From the NCBI GenBank assembly GCA_019187495.1, contig JABAQN010000042.1:1-64000 (forward strand): a DNA stretch of 64,000 nucleotides. Reading direction: 5' to 3'. The stretch is from Steroidobacteraceae bacterium. GTDB lineage: Bacteria; Pseudomonadota; Gammaproteobacteria; Steroidobacterales; Steroidobacteraceae. The translations under genes and the position numbers were made by a program. This document shows positions 1 through 8,120 of the stretch, piece by piece; within the stretch, counting starts at the first letter, position 1, and each line of letters starts with the position of its first letter. The notes below the pieces were generated by a model, which saw only the letters and a list, made by a program, of their open reading frames with translations, was not told the DNA's origin and did no database searches.

Positions 1-1
1 C

Positions 2-853
2 GCGGGCCTGCTCACTGAGGCAGCGTCTGAGGCGCAGCGCGAGGCCTGGCTGCCGAAGATCGCCTCTGGCGAGGCGCTGTTCGCCCTCGCGCTCGAGGAG
101 ACACCACGCCACGACCCGAGGCAGGTGGCGCTGCGGGCCTGGCGCGAGGCGGGACACTGGTGGCTCGAGGGCGAGAAGCAGTTCGTGCTCGACGGCCATG
201 TCGCGGATCGATTGATCGTCGTCGCACGCACCGCCGGTTCGGCGGGCGATCGATCGGGCCTCGGCCTCTTTCTCGTCGATCCTGTGGCGCAAGGCGTGCA
301 GATCGATCGCACGTGGCTGATCGACAGTCGCGGTGCCGCGCGGGTGCGTCTCGCGCGCGTGCAGCTCGGGGAGGACGCGCTGCTCGGTGCACCGGATACC
401 GCGTCGAACGTGCTCGAGCCCGTGCTCGATCATGCGCGGGTGTGCGTCGCCGCCGAACTGCTGGGCGTGATCACCGAAGCCTTCGAGCGCACGATCGCCT
501 ATCTCAAGCAGCGGGTGCAGTTCGATGTCGCGATCGGGTCGTTCCAGGCGCTGCAGCATCGCTGCGCCCGGCTGCACGTCGAGATCGAGTTGCTGCGCAG
601 CTGCATCGCCGCGGCGCTCGAGGCGATCGACGCGCGCGCGCAGGACTCGGCCGCGCTCGCGAGCCTCGCGAAGGCGCGCGCGTCGGACCTCGGCGAGAAG
701 GCGCTCAACGAGGCCGTGCAGATGCACGGCGGTGTCGGCGTCACCGACGAGCTCGACATCGGCCTCTTCCTGAAGCATGCGCGCGTGCTGCAGCAGGCCT
801 TCGGCGATGGCGCCTTCCATCGCGACCGCTACGCAATACTGCGGGGATTCTGA
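2..853 (+). CDS. Acyl-CoA dehydrogenase, C-terminal part (5' end outside window)
   Basis: The reading frame is open from base 2 to a TGA at 851-853, so the start lies before the window. The visible part has the C-terminal helical domain of an acyl-CoA dehydrogenase: a QRVQF...SFQALQHR stretch near the flavin site and QMHGGVGVTDEL near the end. It resembles the short subunits of heteromeric steroid acyl-CoA dehydrogenases (FadE28/32/33 type) and three other short homologues in this window. It probably helps desaturate a steroid-derived CoA thioester with FAD. The ligase gene follows after 29 bases on the same strand, suggesting co-transcription. Family assignment is firm; the substrate is inferred from context. 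Confidence 0.85.
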   Translation, partial: AGLLTEAASEAQREAWLPKIASGEALFALALEETPRHDPRQVALRAWREAGHWWLEGEKQFVLDGHVADRLIVVARTAGSAGDRSGLGLFLVDPVAQGVQIDRTWLIDSRGAARVRLARVQLGEDALLGAPDTASNVLEPVLDHARVCVAAELLGVITEAFERTIAYLKQRVQFDVAIGSFQALQHRCARLHVEIELLRSCIAAALEAIDARAQDSAALASLAKARASDLGEKALNEAVQMHGGVGVTDELDIGLFLKHARVLQQAFGDGAFHRDRYAILRGF

Positions 854-882
854 GGTCGGCCGGAACCCGAGGGGGAATTCGC

Positions 883-2592
883 TTGGATGACATCACCCGT
901 ACGCTCGCCGGATTGCGCGAGAAACTGACCGCGCCGGGCGCGCCGTTCGAGTTGACCGCAATCGAAATTGGCGGGCGGGAGCTCGTCGCCTATCGCCACG
1001 CGAAGGCGACGCTGCCGGAACTGATCAATGGCGCACGAACTTTCGGCGACGATCCTTTCATTTTCCACGAGGGCGAGACCTGGAGCTTTGCGCGGGTGTT
1101 CGCCGAGGCGGATGCGCTGGCGTGGGCGCTCAGGGAAAAGCTCGGCGTGGGGCAGGGGGACCGGGTCGCCATCGCGATGCGTAATCGCCCGGAATGGGCG
1201 GTGGCATTTCTCGCCGTCGCGCTGGCCGGCGCCGTGCCGGCGCCCCTCAACAGCTTCGGGTTGCACGATGAGCTGCTGGGTGCGTGCGCGACGGTCGGGC
1301 CGCGCGCGCTGATCCTCGATGCCGAGCGGTTCGAGCGCCTGGGCGGCGACTGGAAATCGCTCGATGCCGGTGTCGTGCTCTGCGGGGCCGCTGCGCCTCC
1401 CGGCAGCGGCGTGCATGCGTGGACGGACCTGGTGAAACCTGCGCGCGAGGGGCCGCCGCCCGTGAAGGTGGGGCCGCACGATCCCGCGCTCCTGATGTTC
1501 ACCTCGGGCGCTTCGGCCAAACCGAAGGCGGTGCTGACGACGCACCTCGCGCTGTGCCAGTCGATCATGAACATCAACTACATCGGCGCGATGTCCGCCA
1601 TGTCGTCACCGGGCATCATCGAGGAGCTGATGCGTCGCGCCCTGCCGCCCACGACGCTCACCGTCGTGCCGCTGTTCCACGTGAGCGGCCTGCATGCGCA
1701 GCTCCTCAGCTCGCTCGTGAACGGCCGCAGGCTGGTGTTCATGCGGCGCTGGGACCCGGCCGAGGCGATCGCGCTGATCAGGAAGCATCGCGTGACACAG
1801 TTCAACGGTGCGCCGACGATGGTCATGCAGATCGTGGAGCACCCGGACTTCGATTACGACGCGATGCGCGCGACGCTTGCCGGCATCGGTTTCGGCGGCG
1901 CCGGATTGCCGCAGCGGCTGATCGACGAGGTGCTCGATCGCCTCGGGCCTTCGATGTCGGGCATCGGCTTCGGCATGACCGAGACCAGCGGGGTCGCATC
2001 CGCCATTTCCGGTGAGGGCTTTCGCGCACGTCCTGGCTGCTCCGGCACGCTCTCGCCGATCATCCAGTTGCGCATTACCGATCCGGATGACCGGGTCCTG
2101 CCGGACGGCGAGGCGGGCGAGATCCGGTTGCGCGGCGTGCCGGTGATGCGCGAGTACTGGGGAGATCCGGAGGCGACCGCGGCCGTGCTGCAGGATGGCT
2201 GGCTGCGCACCGGCGATGTCGGCTATCTCGAGGACGGGTATCTCTACGTCATCGACCGGCTGAAGAGCGTCATCAATCGCGCGGGCGAGAAGATTTCGGC
2301 GGCGGAGGTGGAGTCCTGCCTGCTGCAGCACAAGGGACTGGCCGAGGCCGCAGTGCTGCCGATCCCGGACCCGGTGCACGGCGAAGCCGTGGCGGCCGTC
2401 GTCGTGCCGGCAGGCGGCGCGTCCCCGCACGAAGCCCCGACCGAAACCGGGCTCAGGGCGTTCGTCGCCGAACGCCTCGCTTCGTACAAGGTGCCATCGC
2501 GCATCGTCGTGCGCGCGGAGCCGCTGCCGAAAAATCCCGCCGGCAAGGTGCTCAAGGCGGACTTGCGACGCGCTTATTTCGAGGGGCGCTGA
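883..2592 (+). CDS. Acyl-CoA ligase (AMP-forming), TTG start
   Basis: A 569-residue member of the ANL adenylate-forming superfamily that would activate a carboxylate with ATP and CoA. The TTG start is chosen because an AGGGGGAA ribosome site lies just upstream and the N-terminus then fits the family. The phosphate-binding loop at residues 207-217 reads TSGASAKPKAV instead of the usual TSG(S/T)TGxPKG, an odd divergence. GFGMTETSG (near residue 362), the TGDVGYL region and the C-terminal NPAGKVLK lysine motif are present. The last codons lie in a 33-bp sequence repeated at 13509-13541. It is less like FadD3 than the ligase at 53539-55083, so its substrate may be another steroid acid. Confidence 0.85.
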   Translation: MDDITRTLAGLREKLTAPGAPFELTAIEIGGRELVAYRHAKATLPELINGARTFGDDPFIFHEGETWSFARVFAEADALAWALREKLGVGQGDRVAIAMRNRPEWAVAFLAVALAGAVPAPLNSFGLHDELLGACATVGPRALILDAERFERLGGDWKSLDAGVVLCGAAAPPGSGVHAWTDLVKPAREGPPPVKVGPHDPALLMFTSGASAKPKAVLTTHLALCQSIMNINYIGAMSAMSSPGIIEELMRRALPPTTLTVVPLFHVSGLHAQLLSSLVNGRRLVFMRRWDPAEAIALIRKHRVTQFNGAPTMVMQIVEHPDFDYDAMRATLAGIGFGGAGLPQRLIDEVLDRLGPSMSGIGFGMTETSGVASAISGEGFRARPGCSGTLSPIIQLRITDPDDRVLPDGEAGEIRLRGVPVMREYWGDPEATAAVLQDGWLRTGDVGYLEDGYLYVIDRLKSVINRAGEKISAAEVESCLLQHKGLAEAAVLPIPDPVHGEAVAAVVVPAGGASPHEAPTETGLRAFVAERLASYKVPSRIVVRAEPLPKNPAGKVLKADLRRAYFEGR

Positions 2593-2602
2593 CCCGGCGT
2601 CT
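2570..2602. repeat. 33-bp direct repeat, left copy
   Basis: Matches 13509-13541 on the same strand with two mismatches (2574 T against 13513 C; 2597 G against 13536 A). This copy covers the 3' end of the ligase gene and ends on the first base of the haem-subunit stop codon. Read on the minus strand it still encodes GQRPSK and a stop, the C-terminus of the SDR at 13513-14331. Confidence 0.9.
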
Positions 2603-3261
2603 CACTTTTCCAGGGTAAGTTCCACCCACACGGGAGAATAAGCCTTGAGGCCCGCGCGCTCGGAGTTCGCGCCGCTCCAGAGCGCCACCGCGAGGCGGTA
2701 ATCCTTGCCCGGTTCGAACTTCGCCACATTGCCGGTCGCGGGCGCGTCGGACGCGGCGGCCAGCGCACGCCGGAACACCAGTGTCCAGCGCCCGTCGGCG
2801 TGCGCGCCCTGCGTCGTGATCAAGGGTGAGCTGGTCAGGCGCGAAGTGCCGATGCCGTCGGCCACATTGTTGAGCCCCATCTTTGACCGGTCCGCACGCC
2901 AGTACCAGATGTTCACCGGCGCGCCCTCCATGCCCATGATGAGCGGCGCGTCTTCCGTCAGCGGAAAGAGCAACGCCGCGGCGTCGGCGAACTGATCGTT
3001 GTCATTGATCGTGGTGACCGACTTCTGGCACTCCCACTCGAGGCGAAAGGCGAGCTCCTGGCCATTGTGAGCCGCCTGCAGCCCCGCCGCGCTCGTATGC
3101 CCGAACTCCCCATCGCGCCACTTCGCCAGGATGTACTTCGAGGGCTGCATGCCCACCGGCGTCGGCACGAGCGCCACTTTGCGCGCCGGGAAGCGCTCCC
3201 ACATCGATGCCCCGGGATCCCCGAGTGCGTCCGCACCCACATCGACTCGTTTCGCAAGCAT
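2602..3261 (-). CDS. Haem b (gamma) subunit of a type II DMSO-reductase-family enzyme
   Basis: A 219-residue protein of the ethylbenzene dehydrogenase gamma / cytochrome c-552-like haem-binding family. Known relatives (EbdC, steroid C25 dehydrogenase gamma) carry one haem b with Met and Lys ligands and take electrons from the beta subunit in the periplasm. Candidate ligands are Met109 or Met111 in the IMGMEG turn and Lys206 in GLKAYSPVW near the C-terminus, the place expected in the family. No Sec or Tat signal peptide is visible, so export may be by hitchhiking with alpha, or the start may be mis-set. The gene lies on the opposite strand, about 5 kb from beta and alpha, whereas known operons keep the genes together. 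Confidence 0.8.
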   Translation of the reverse strand: MLAKRVDVGADALGDPGASMWERFPARKVALVPTPVGMQPSKYILAKWRDGEFGHTSAAGLQAAHNGQELAFRLEWECQKSVTTINDNDQFADAAALLFPLTEDAPLIMGMEGAPVNIWYWRADRSKMGLNNVADGIGTSRLTSSPLITTQGAHADGRWTLVFRRALAAASDAPATGNVAKFEPGKDYRLAVALWSGANSERAGLKAYSPVWVELTLEK

Positions 3262-3264
3262 CGT

Positions 3265-3414
3265 TCAACTCCTGGGCACGTAAGTGCGGTGAGCGGCATC
3301 GAGCGCGTAGACGGCGCTGCCGTCCGGTCCGGGTGCCGCATTCCGTACCTGCGATGCCGCAACTTTCGCCGGGAAATGCGGCTCGGCGAATGATTCGACC
3401 AGATCCCCGGCCAT
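3265..3414 (-). CDS. Small ORF, 49 residues, just upstream of the haem subunit
   Basis: An open frame from an ATG at 3414 to a TGA that ends three bases before the haem-subunit ATG. The AGGAG of the haem-subunit ribosome site overlaps its last codons, so translation could be coupled. The peptide (starts MAGDLVESFAEPHF) has no motif I recognise, no cysteines and no membrane segment. It could be a real leader peptide, the tail of a decayed gene, or chance. Confidence 0.25.
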   Translation of the reverse strand: MAGDLVESFAEPHFPAKVAASQVRNAAPGPDGSAVYALDAAHRTYVPRS

Positions 3415-3431
3415 GGTATTCAGATGGATGG

Positions 3432-4307
3432 CTATCGCTCCTGCCCCGTCGGAATCTCTCCCGCCATGATCCTGGAGACGTTTTCTGCGCCATAGAGCGG
3501 CGCCAGCAGCCCCGTGAAATCGAGCGGCGATCGAAGCTCGGAGCCACCACTGACGGAGAGGCTTTGTCCGGTTACCCATGATGACCAGGGGCCGGCGAAA
3601 TAACGCACCGCCGCTGCAATATCCTCGGGCTCCCCGAGGCGAGCCAGTGGATAGCGACTGGTTGCCCAGCGGATGTTCTCTTCCGATTCGAAGAAGAAGT
3701 CCGAACACTCGGCACGTGTCAGGCCGGGCCTGACCGTATTCACCCGGATCCGAAAGCGTGCCAATTCCTGGGCGCTGGCGCGCGCTAGTGCATCAACGGC
3801 TGCCTTCGCGGTGGAATAGATTGCAAACCACTCCGGGGGCATCGTCGCTGCCTCCGAAGAAATGAGCACAATGCTGCCCCCACCGGCAGTAACCATGCTC
3901 GGCGTGCAATGTCGAATGACGAGAAACGCCGACTGCACGTTGAGAGCCATCTCGTCCATGAGGGTCTTCTCATCGTGCAGCAGCAACGGGCGGCACGTCG
4001 TTCCCCCCACGGTGGCTACGCATACGTTGACAGCACCGCTGAGCTCACTCGCGGCCGCAACTGCCCTCTCAACGTCTGCACGCACCGTCGCGTCGCCAGA
4101 CACGAGCCTGATTTCCACGCCATGTGGCGCGAGCGAAGCGAGGCGCAAACGCGTACGTTCGAGGGCGTCCTGTCGTCGGGCCAATAACGTCACCGAGCAA
4201 CCGTCGCGCAACAACGCTGCCGCGCTCGCCGAACCGATCGCGCCGGAGCCTCCGGTGATCAACGCAGACTTGCCGAGCAGAGGCAGGTTACTCGAGACAT
4301 CCGACAT
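3432..4307 (-). CDS. Short-chain dehydrogenase/reductase
   Basis: A 291-residue classical SDR that would oxidise a hydroxyl or reduce a ketone with NAD(P). The N-terminal Rossmann fold has TGGSGAIG, followed by the SSEAA region with the catalytic serine and the YSTAK tyrosine-lysine pair; the C-terminus ends in a GQSLSVSGG strand. The ATG at 4307 is preferred over the adjacent GTG at 4310 because GGAGG lies at good spacing. It sits in the molybdoenzyme module ahead of the haem subunit, so it may process the hydroxylated product. The substrate cannot be read from the sequence. Confidence 0.85.
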   Translation of the reverse strand: MSDVSSNLPLLGKSALITGGSGAIGSASAAALLRDGCSVTLLARRQDALERTRLRLASLAPHGVEIRLVSGDATVRADVERAVAAASELSGAVNVCVATVGGTTCRPLLLHDEKTLMDEMALNVQSAFLVIRHCTPSMVTAGGGSIVLISSEAATMPPEWFAIYSTAKAAVDALARASAQELARFRIRVNTVRPGLTRAECSDFFFESEENIRWATSRYPLARLGEPEDIAAAVRYFAGPWSSWVTGQSLSVSGGSELRSPLDFTGLLAPLYGAENVSRIMAGEIPTGQER

Positions 4308-4616
4308 CACTGGCCCTCCATAATTGTTGCGTGATCATCAGTGCGCGTGGTCGTGACGAGCGATTGCGCATCTGCGGCGAATCATCGGCGCACATTCAGG
4401 CTCTCTGTGGAGCGGTCATCGCGCTGCTCCGCACTTCGCTCGAATGCGTCAGGCTTCGATTCTATCGGCGAAACGCCTGGATCGAGCCATCGGGGAAGCC
4501 CGATTGGTGGCGGTGAGCGGATTGGTCCGGACAATGATCAGCGTTGGTCCTGTGGTGTGCGGGTGCACGGAAGTACGCTAGGTTCCGTCAATCAACGAGA
4601 GCGGGGCAAGTTTGCG
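4308..4616. promoter_or_regulatory. Divergent intergenic region
   Basis: About 310 bases between the SDR (minus strand) and the tandem NTF2 gene (plus strand). It must carry both promoters but I see no convincing -35/-10 pair. The only regular element noticed is an 8-bp palindrome GTCCGGAC at 4525-4532, which may be chance. No convincing gene inside. Confidence 0.4.
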
Positions 4617-5645
4617 ATGGGCAAGTGGTCTGTAGCGGAACTCAATGATGCATTTCTTCATCTGCGAAGGGTGACCGACCGTTGCTTCGCGTCGGAGCCT
4701 CGGGATCTTTCGGATTGGTACCAGTGCTACACGGAAGACGTCGTTTGGCACGACCTCGGATTTGGCTTCAACAACGGATGGGATCAGGAGATTCGCGGCT
4801 TGGGTGCTGTTCGCGCATGGATGGACAGCCACAATGCCGTGCCGCCTCAGGATTCGATGAAGTACTACCCCGTTCCCTGGTACATCGTGGACGCAGAGCG
4901 CGGTTGGGCCGTGTGCGAATGGCGCAACCGGATGCTTGATCCCGGAACGGGAGAGGTTTTCGAGGAGAAGGCGTATTCGCATCTCATCTACGGTGGAAAC
5001 CGGCAATGGCGGTATGAGGCGGACATCTATAACCCGTTGCGTATGCGAACCATGATGGCGCACTGGCTGCGGACACGCGAAAAGGCCGCCGCGAACGACA
5101 TACCGTTGCCGCCGTTGGACATGAACTGGGGATTGCATCTCGTGGACAGCGAAGAGGAAGTGCCTCGCCGTTGGTCGCGCGAAGAACTGGAAGCGGCCTT
5201 CGATGCTTACGTGAACGCGTGTCTTCGCGCGCGCTCGGGGCGTCGGCCGGAGGAGCAGGCAGCACAGTTCACGGAAGATGTCGTGTACCGGGAGCTCGGC
5301 TTCGGGTTCGACCAGGGCTGGAAAGAAGAGCTGCGGGGCCGAACCGCGGTGACGAACTGGCTGAATGGGTTGGCCACGATTTATCCCAATCGGCACATGC
5401 GACCATTCGAGGTCAACTGGCGTGTGATCGACCCGGAGCGAGGCTGGGTTGTCTACGAGAGCCTCGACCAGATGGAAGATCCGGGCAACGGCGAGGTGCT
5501 GCAGATGCGGACGTTCAGCCGCATGAAGTACGCCGGTTCGAATCAGTGGCGGTTCAAGGAAGATATCTACGATCCCATGAAGATGCGGGCAATGCTGGCG
5601 CGCTGGCGTGAGCTTCATCAACAGCATCAGGCAGGGCGTCGCTGA
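4617..5645 (+). CDS. Tandem NTF2/SnoaL-like protein, two fused domains
   Basis: A 342-residue cytoplasmic protein made of two copies of one NTF2-like domain. The phrase TEDVV..(D/E)LGFGF..GW..E(I/L)RG..AV..W occurs at residue 39 and again at residue 219, an internal duplication with a 180-residue period. Each half ends with a matching ..W(R/K)(Y/F)..DIY(N/D)P.(R/K)MR stretch. NTF2-fold proteins include ketosteroid isomerase and SnoaL cyclases, so isomerisation or dehydration of the molybdoenzyme substrate is possible, but the catalytic residues are not identified. The ATG at 4617 is where the domain homology begins; an open frame runs upstream without similarity. Confidence 0.75.
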   Translation: MGKWSVAELNDAFLHLRRVTDRCFASEPRDLSDWYQCYTEDVVWHDLGFGFNNGWDQEIRGLGAVRAWMDSHNAVPPQDSMKYYPVPWYIVDAERGWAVCEWRNRMLDPGTGEVFEEKAYSHLIYGGNRQWRYEADIYNPLRMRTMMAHWLRTREKAAANDIPLPPLDMNWGLHLVDSEEEVPRRWSREELEAAFDAYVNACLRARSGRRPEEQAAQFTEDVVYRELGFGFDQGWKEELRGRTAVTNWLNGLATIYPNRHMRPFEVNWRVIDPERGWVVYESLDQMEDPGNGEVLQMRTFSRMKYAGSNQWRFKEDIYDPMKMRAMLARWRELHQQHQAGRR

Positions 5646-5692
5646 GACGCCGAACATCCTTTCCCTACGACCGGAGTACTTCGGGACGCACC

Positions 5693-7996
5693 ATGATCAG
5701 CAAACGTGTCTTTGTGATTCTTGCGGAAGTGATTCTTGGAACAGGTGGCATGCTTCTCTCGGCAGGTTTTGCCGCTGCCCAGGGTGTCGAGCCTCGGGAC
5801 AATGAAAACGGCCTTGTGGAAGTGACTGTCACTGCGCGGCGGCAGGAGGAGTCCATCCAGAAAGCGCCGGTGGCGGTAACTGCCGTGACTGGTGCGGTCC
5901 TTGATCAGATGAATATCCGGGATGTCAGTCGCATTTCGGAACTGGTTCCCAACCTGGTGATTGCCCATGAACCCTCCAGCACGACCTCGACCGCCATCCA
6001 GATACGGGGCATCGGGCAGACGGAACCCGGAGTAACCAGTGAACAGGGAGTCGGGCTCTATCTGGATGGTGTGTACGTGGCGCGAACGGCGGGCGCGGTG
6101 TTCGATCTGGTTGATCTCGAGCGTATCGAGGTTCTCAGGGGTCCGCAGGGGACCTTGTTCGGGCGCAACACGATCGGCGGCGCGGTCCAGTTGATCTCGA
6201 AGAAGCCGGCCGACGAGTTTGGCCTGGAGGAAAAGCTCGGTTACGGGAGATTCAACGACTGGTATACGCGAACGCGGCTCGATACCGGCTTGCTCTTCGG
6301 GTCATCGGTCAAGGCTACGATTGCTTTCCTGCATCGCGAGCGCGATGGTTTTTTCGACAATACGCTCGCGCCAGGTGACCGTGATCCGGGCGCGCTCGAC
6401 AGCAATGCGGTCTGGTTTGGCCTCGGAGGCAATGTCGGTGATCGTGTCAGCGTGTCCTACACGCTCGACTGGAACAGACGCAACGGCGTATCGGACTTCT
6501 TTCAGCTCACGGCGGCCTCCGCAGATGCCGCAGCGTACTATGGCCGTTCGCCATCCTTTGGTGGGGCGCCCTTCGTTGTGCGTCGAGATCGCTTCGACCG
6601 AGGCGAGCAGGCGTCTTTCGACGGAAGATACGGCTCTCGTGCCGAAACGGTCGGGCACAACCTCACGATTGACGCGAAAATCAACGATAACCTCGATTTC
6701 AAGGCGATCAGCTCATATCGCTCCTTTGAACAGGACACAATTGGTGTCCTCACCGGCAATGGTGTGATGCGCGGTGTCGTGCTGGATCCGGTGACTTTTA
6801 CACCCGGCATAGGAGACCTCTATGGGCCTTACTCCCAATTCCATTCGCCGCAAAGGCAGTTCCAGTACTCCGAAGAATTGCACCTCTTCGGCAATGCCGG
6901 TGCCCTGAACTACATCGCCGGGGTCTTCTATTTCTACGAGCGCGGAGCAGAATACAACCATCAGCGATTCACGTTTGTGTTGCCGGGTGGCCAGGCGGGC
7001 ATGAACCTGGCTGGCCTCCAGGCCTTCGGGGGCGAGACCACCACAGCCGCCGGGTTCGGCCAGGTGAGCTACCGGCCTGCGCGGCTCGACGGACGGCTCG
7101 AATTGACAGGCGGGTTGCGCTACTCGCGGGACAGCAAGGAGTTCTTTTCCGTGGCGTATCCCGCCCGGGGCGACAGGGACTTTTCGAGCACTTCCTGGCT
7201 CGCCTCGGCAGATTACGCATTCACCGACGACGTCATGGGCTTTGCGCGCGTTTCGACCGGTTACAAAGCCGGCGGCTTTTCGCCGCGCTCCGATGTGCTT
7301 TCCAGCTTCAAACCGGAAGAGGCGACGGCCTATGAGCTGGGCCTGAAGGCAGAGTGGTTCGATCGCAAATTGCGCACCAATCTCTCTTTGTATCAGACCG
7401 ATTACAAGGATCTGCAGGTACCCGTGTTCCGGGCAGGCACACAGGGCCTGAGCCTGATCGTGGAGAATGCAGGTGCCGCCACCATCAGGGGATTCGAGCT
7501 GGAAATAGAAGCGATCATCGCCGAAGGATTGAAGGTGGACGCTGCATTCGGCTACACGGATCCGGAGTACGACGAATACATGTTCAGGGATCCGGTCACG
7601 GATGTGCTGCGCAACGTCGCGCACGAAGCACGCTTCATAAACGTTGCCAAGGACAGCCTGCATGCGGGCGCGGAGTATTCCTTTCCGGTGGGCGCCGGAG
7701 AGATCTCGGCACGGCTCGACTGGTCGAAAAGCGGCCAGAGATACTTCAACCCACTCGACTTTGTCAGCGTATTCAACGAGCAGGTGAAGGATCCTGGTAC
7801 AGAAAACCTGCGGGCGCGGCTGGCGCTATCGAGGATGCCATTCGGCAGCGGGTCATGGGAAATTTCGCTGTGGGGAGACAATCTTACCGATCACGAAAAC
7901 GTCGGCTACGGTATTGACTTCGGCAGTCTGGGATTCGGCGGGGTCAACTACTCTGAACCACGTCGCTACGGCCTGGATGTGCGGATGGATTTCTGA
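5693..7996 (+). CDS. TonB-dependent outer-membrane receptor
   Basis: A 767-residue receptor for energy-dependent uptake across the outer membrane. It has a Sec signal peptide ending near SAGFAAAQG, a TonB-box-like VEVTVTARR segment, a plug domain with QIRGIGQTEPG, VYVARTAG and VLRGPQGTLFGRN, then a beta barrel ending in the usual aromatic MDF. Such receptors in steroid and hydrocarbon degraders often import the hydrophobic substrate. It lies between the NTF2 gene and the molybdoenzyme genes on the same strand, so it probably imports the substrate of that enzyme. Its codons look less GC-rich than those of the flanking steroid operons. Confidence 0.93.
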   Translation: MISKRVFVILAEVILGTGGMLLSAGFAAAQGVEPRDNENGLVEVTVTARRQEESIQKAPVAVTAVTGAVLDQMNIRDVSRISELVPNLVIAHEPSSTTSTAIQIRGIGQTEPGVTSEQGVGLYLDGVYVARTAGAVFDLVDLERIEVLRGPQGTLFGRNTIGGAVQLISKKPADEFGLEEKLGYGRFNDWYTRTRLDTGLLFGSSVKATIAFLHRERDGFFDNTLAPGDRDPGALDSNAVWFGLGGNVGDRVSVSYTLDWNRRNGVSDFFQLTAASADAAAYYGRSPSFGGAPFVVRRDRFDRGEQASFDGRYGSRAETVGHNLTIDAKINDNLDFKAISSYRSFEQDTIGVLTGNGVMRGVVLDPVTFTPGIGDLYGPYSQFHSPQRQFQYSEELHLFGNAGALNYIAGVFYFYERGAEYNHQRFTFVLPGGQAGMNLAGLQAFGGETTTAAGFGQVSYRPARLDGRLELTGGLRYSRDSKEFFSVAYPARGDRDFSSTSWLASADYAFTDDVMGFARVSTGYKAGGFSPRSDVLSSFKPEEATAYELGLKAEWFDRKLRTNLSLYQTDYKDLQVPVFRAGTQGLSLIVENAGAATIRGFELEIEAIIAEGLKVDAAFGYTDPEYDEYMFRDPVTDVLRNVAHEARFINVAKDSLHAGAEYSFPVGAGEISARLDWSKSGQRYFNPLDFVSVFNEQVKDPGTENLRARLALSRMPFGSGSWEISLWGDNLTDHENVGYGIDFGSLGFGGVNYSEPRRYGLDVRMDF

Positions 7997-8120
7997 CCGT
8001 GGTCGATCATTCGGATTTCGCGCACCCCGCATTGTTCTCGTCGGGCGTGGGGAGCAGACTCGACGGGCATCGAAGGCACGTTCTCCCGAATGAGTCGCAC
8101 CTCGCTGGAGGGTGGAAGGC

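Noticed and set aside
160-882. N-terminal extension of the ligase frame back to base 160
   Set aside because: It overlaps the acyl-CoA dehydrogenase frame and is arginine-rich with no similarity; the TTG at 883 has a good ribosome site and gives the family N-terminus.
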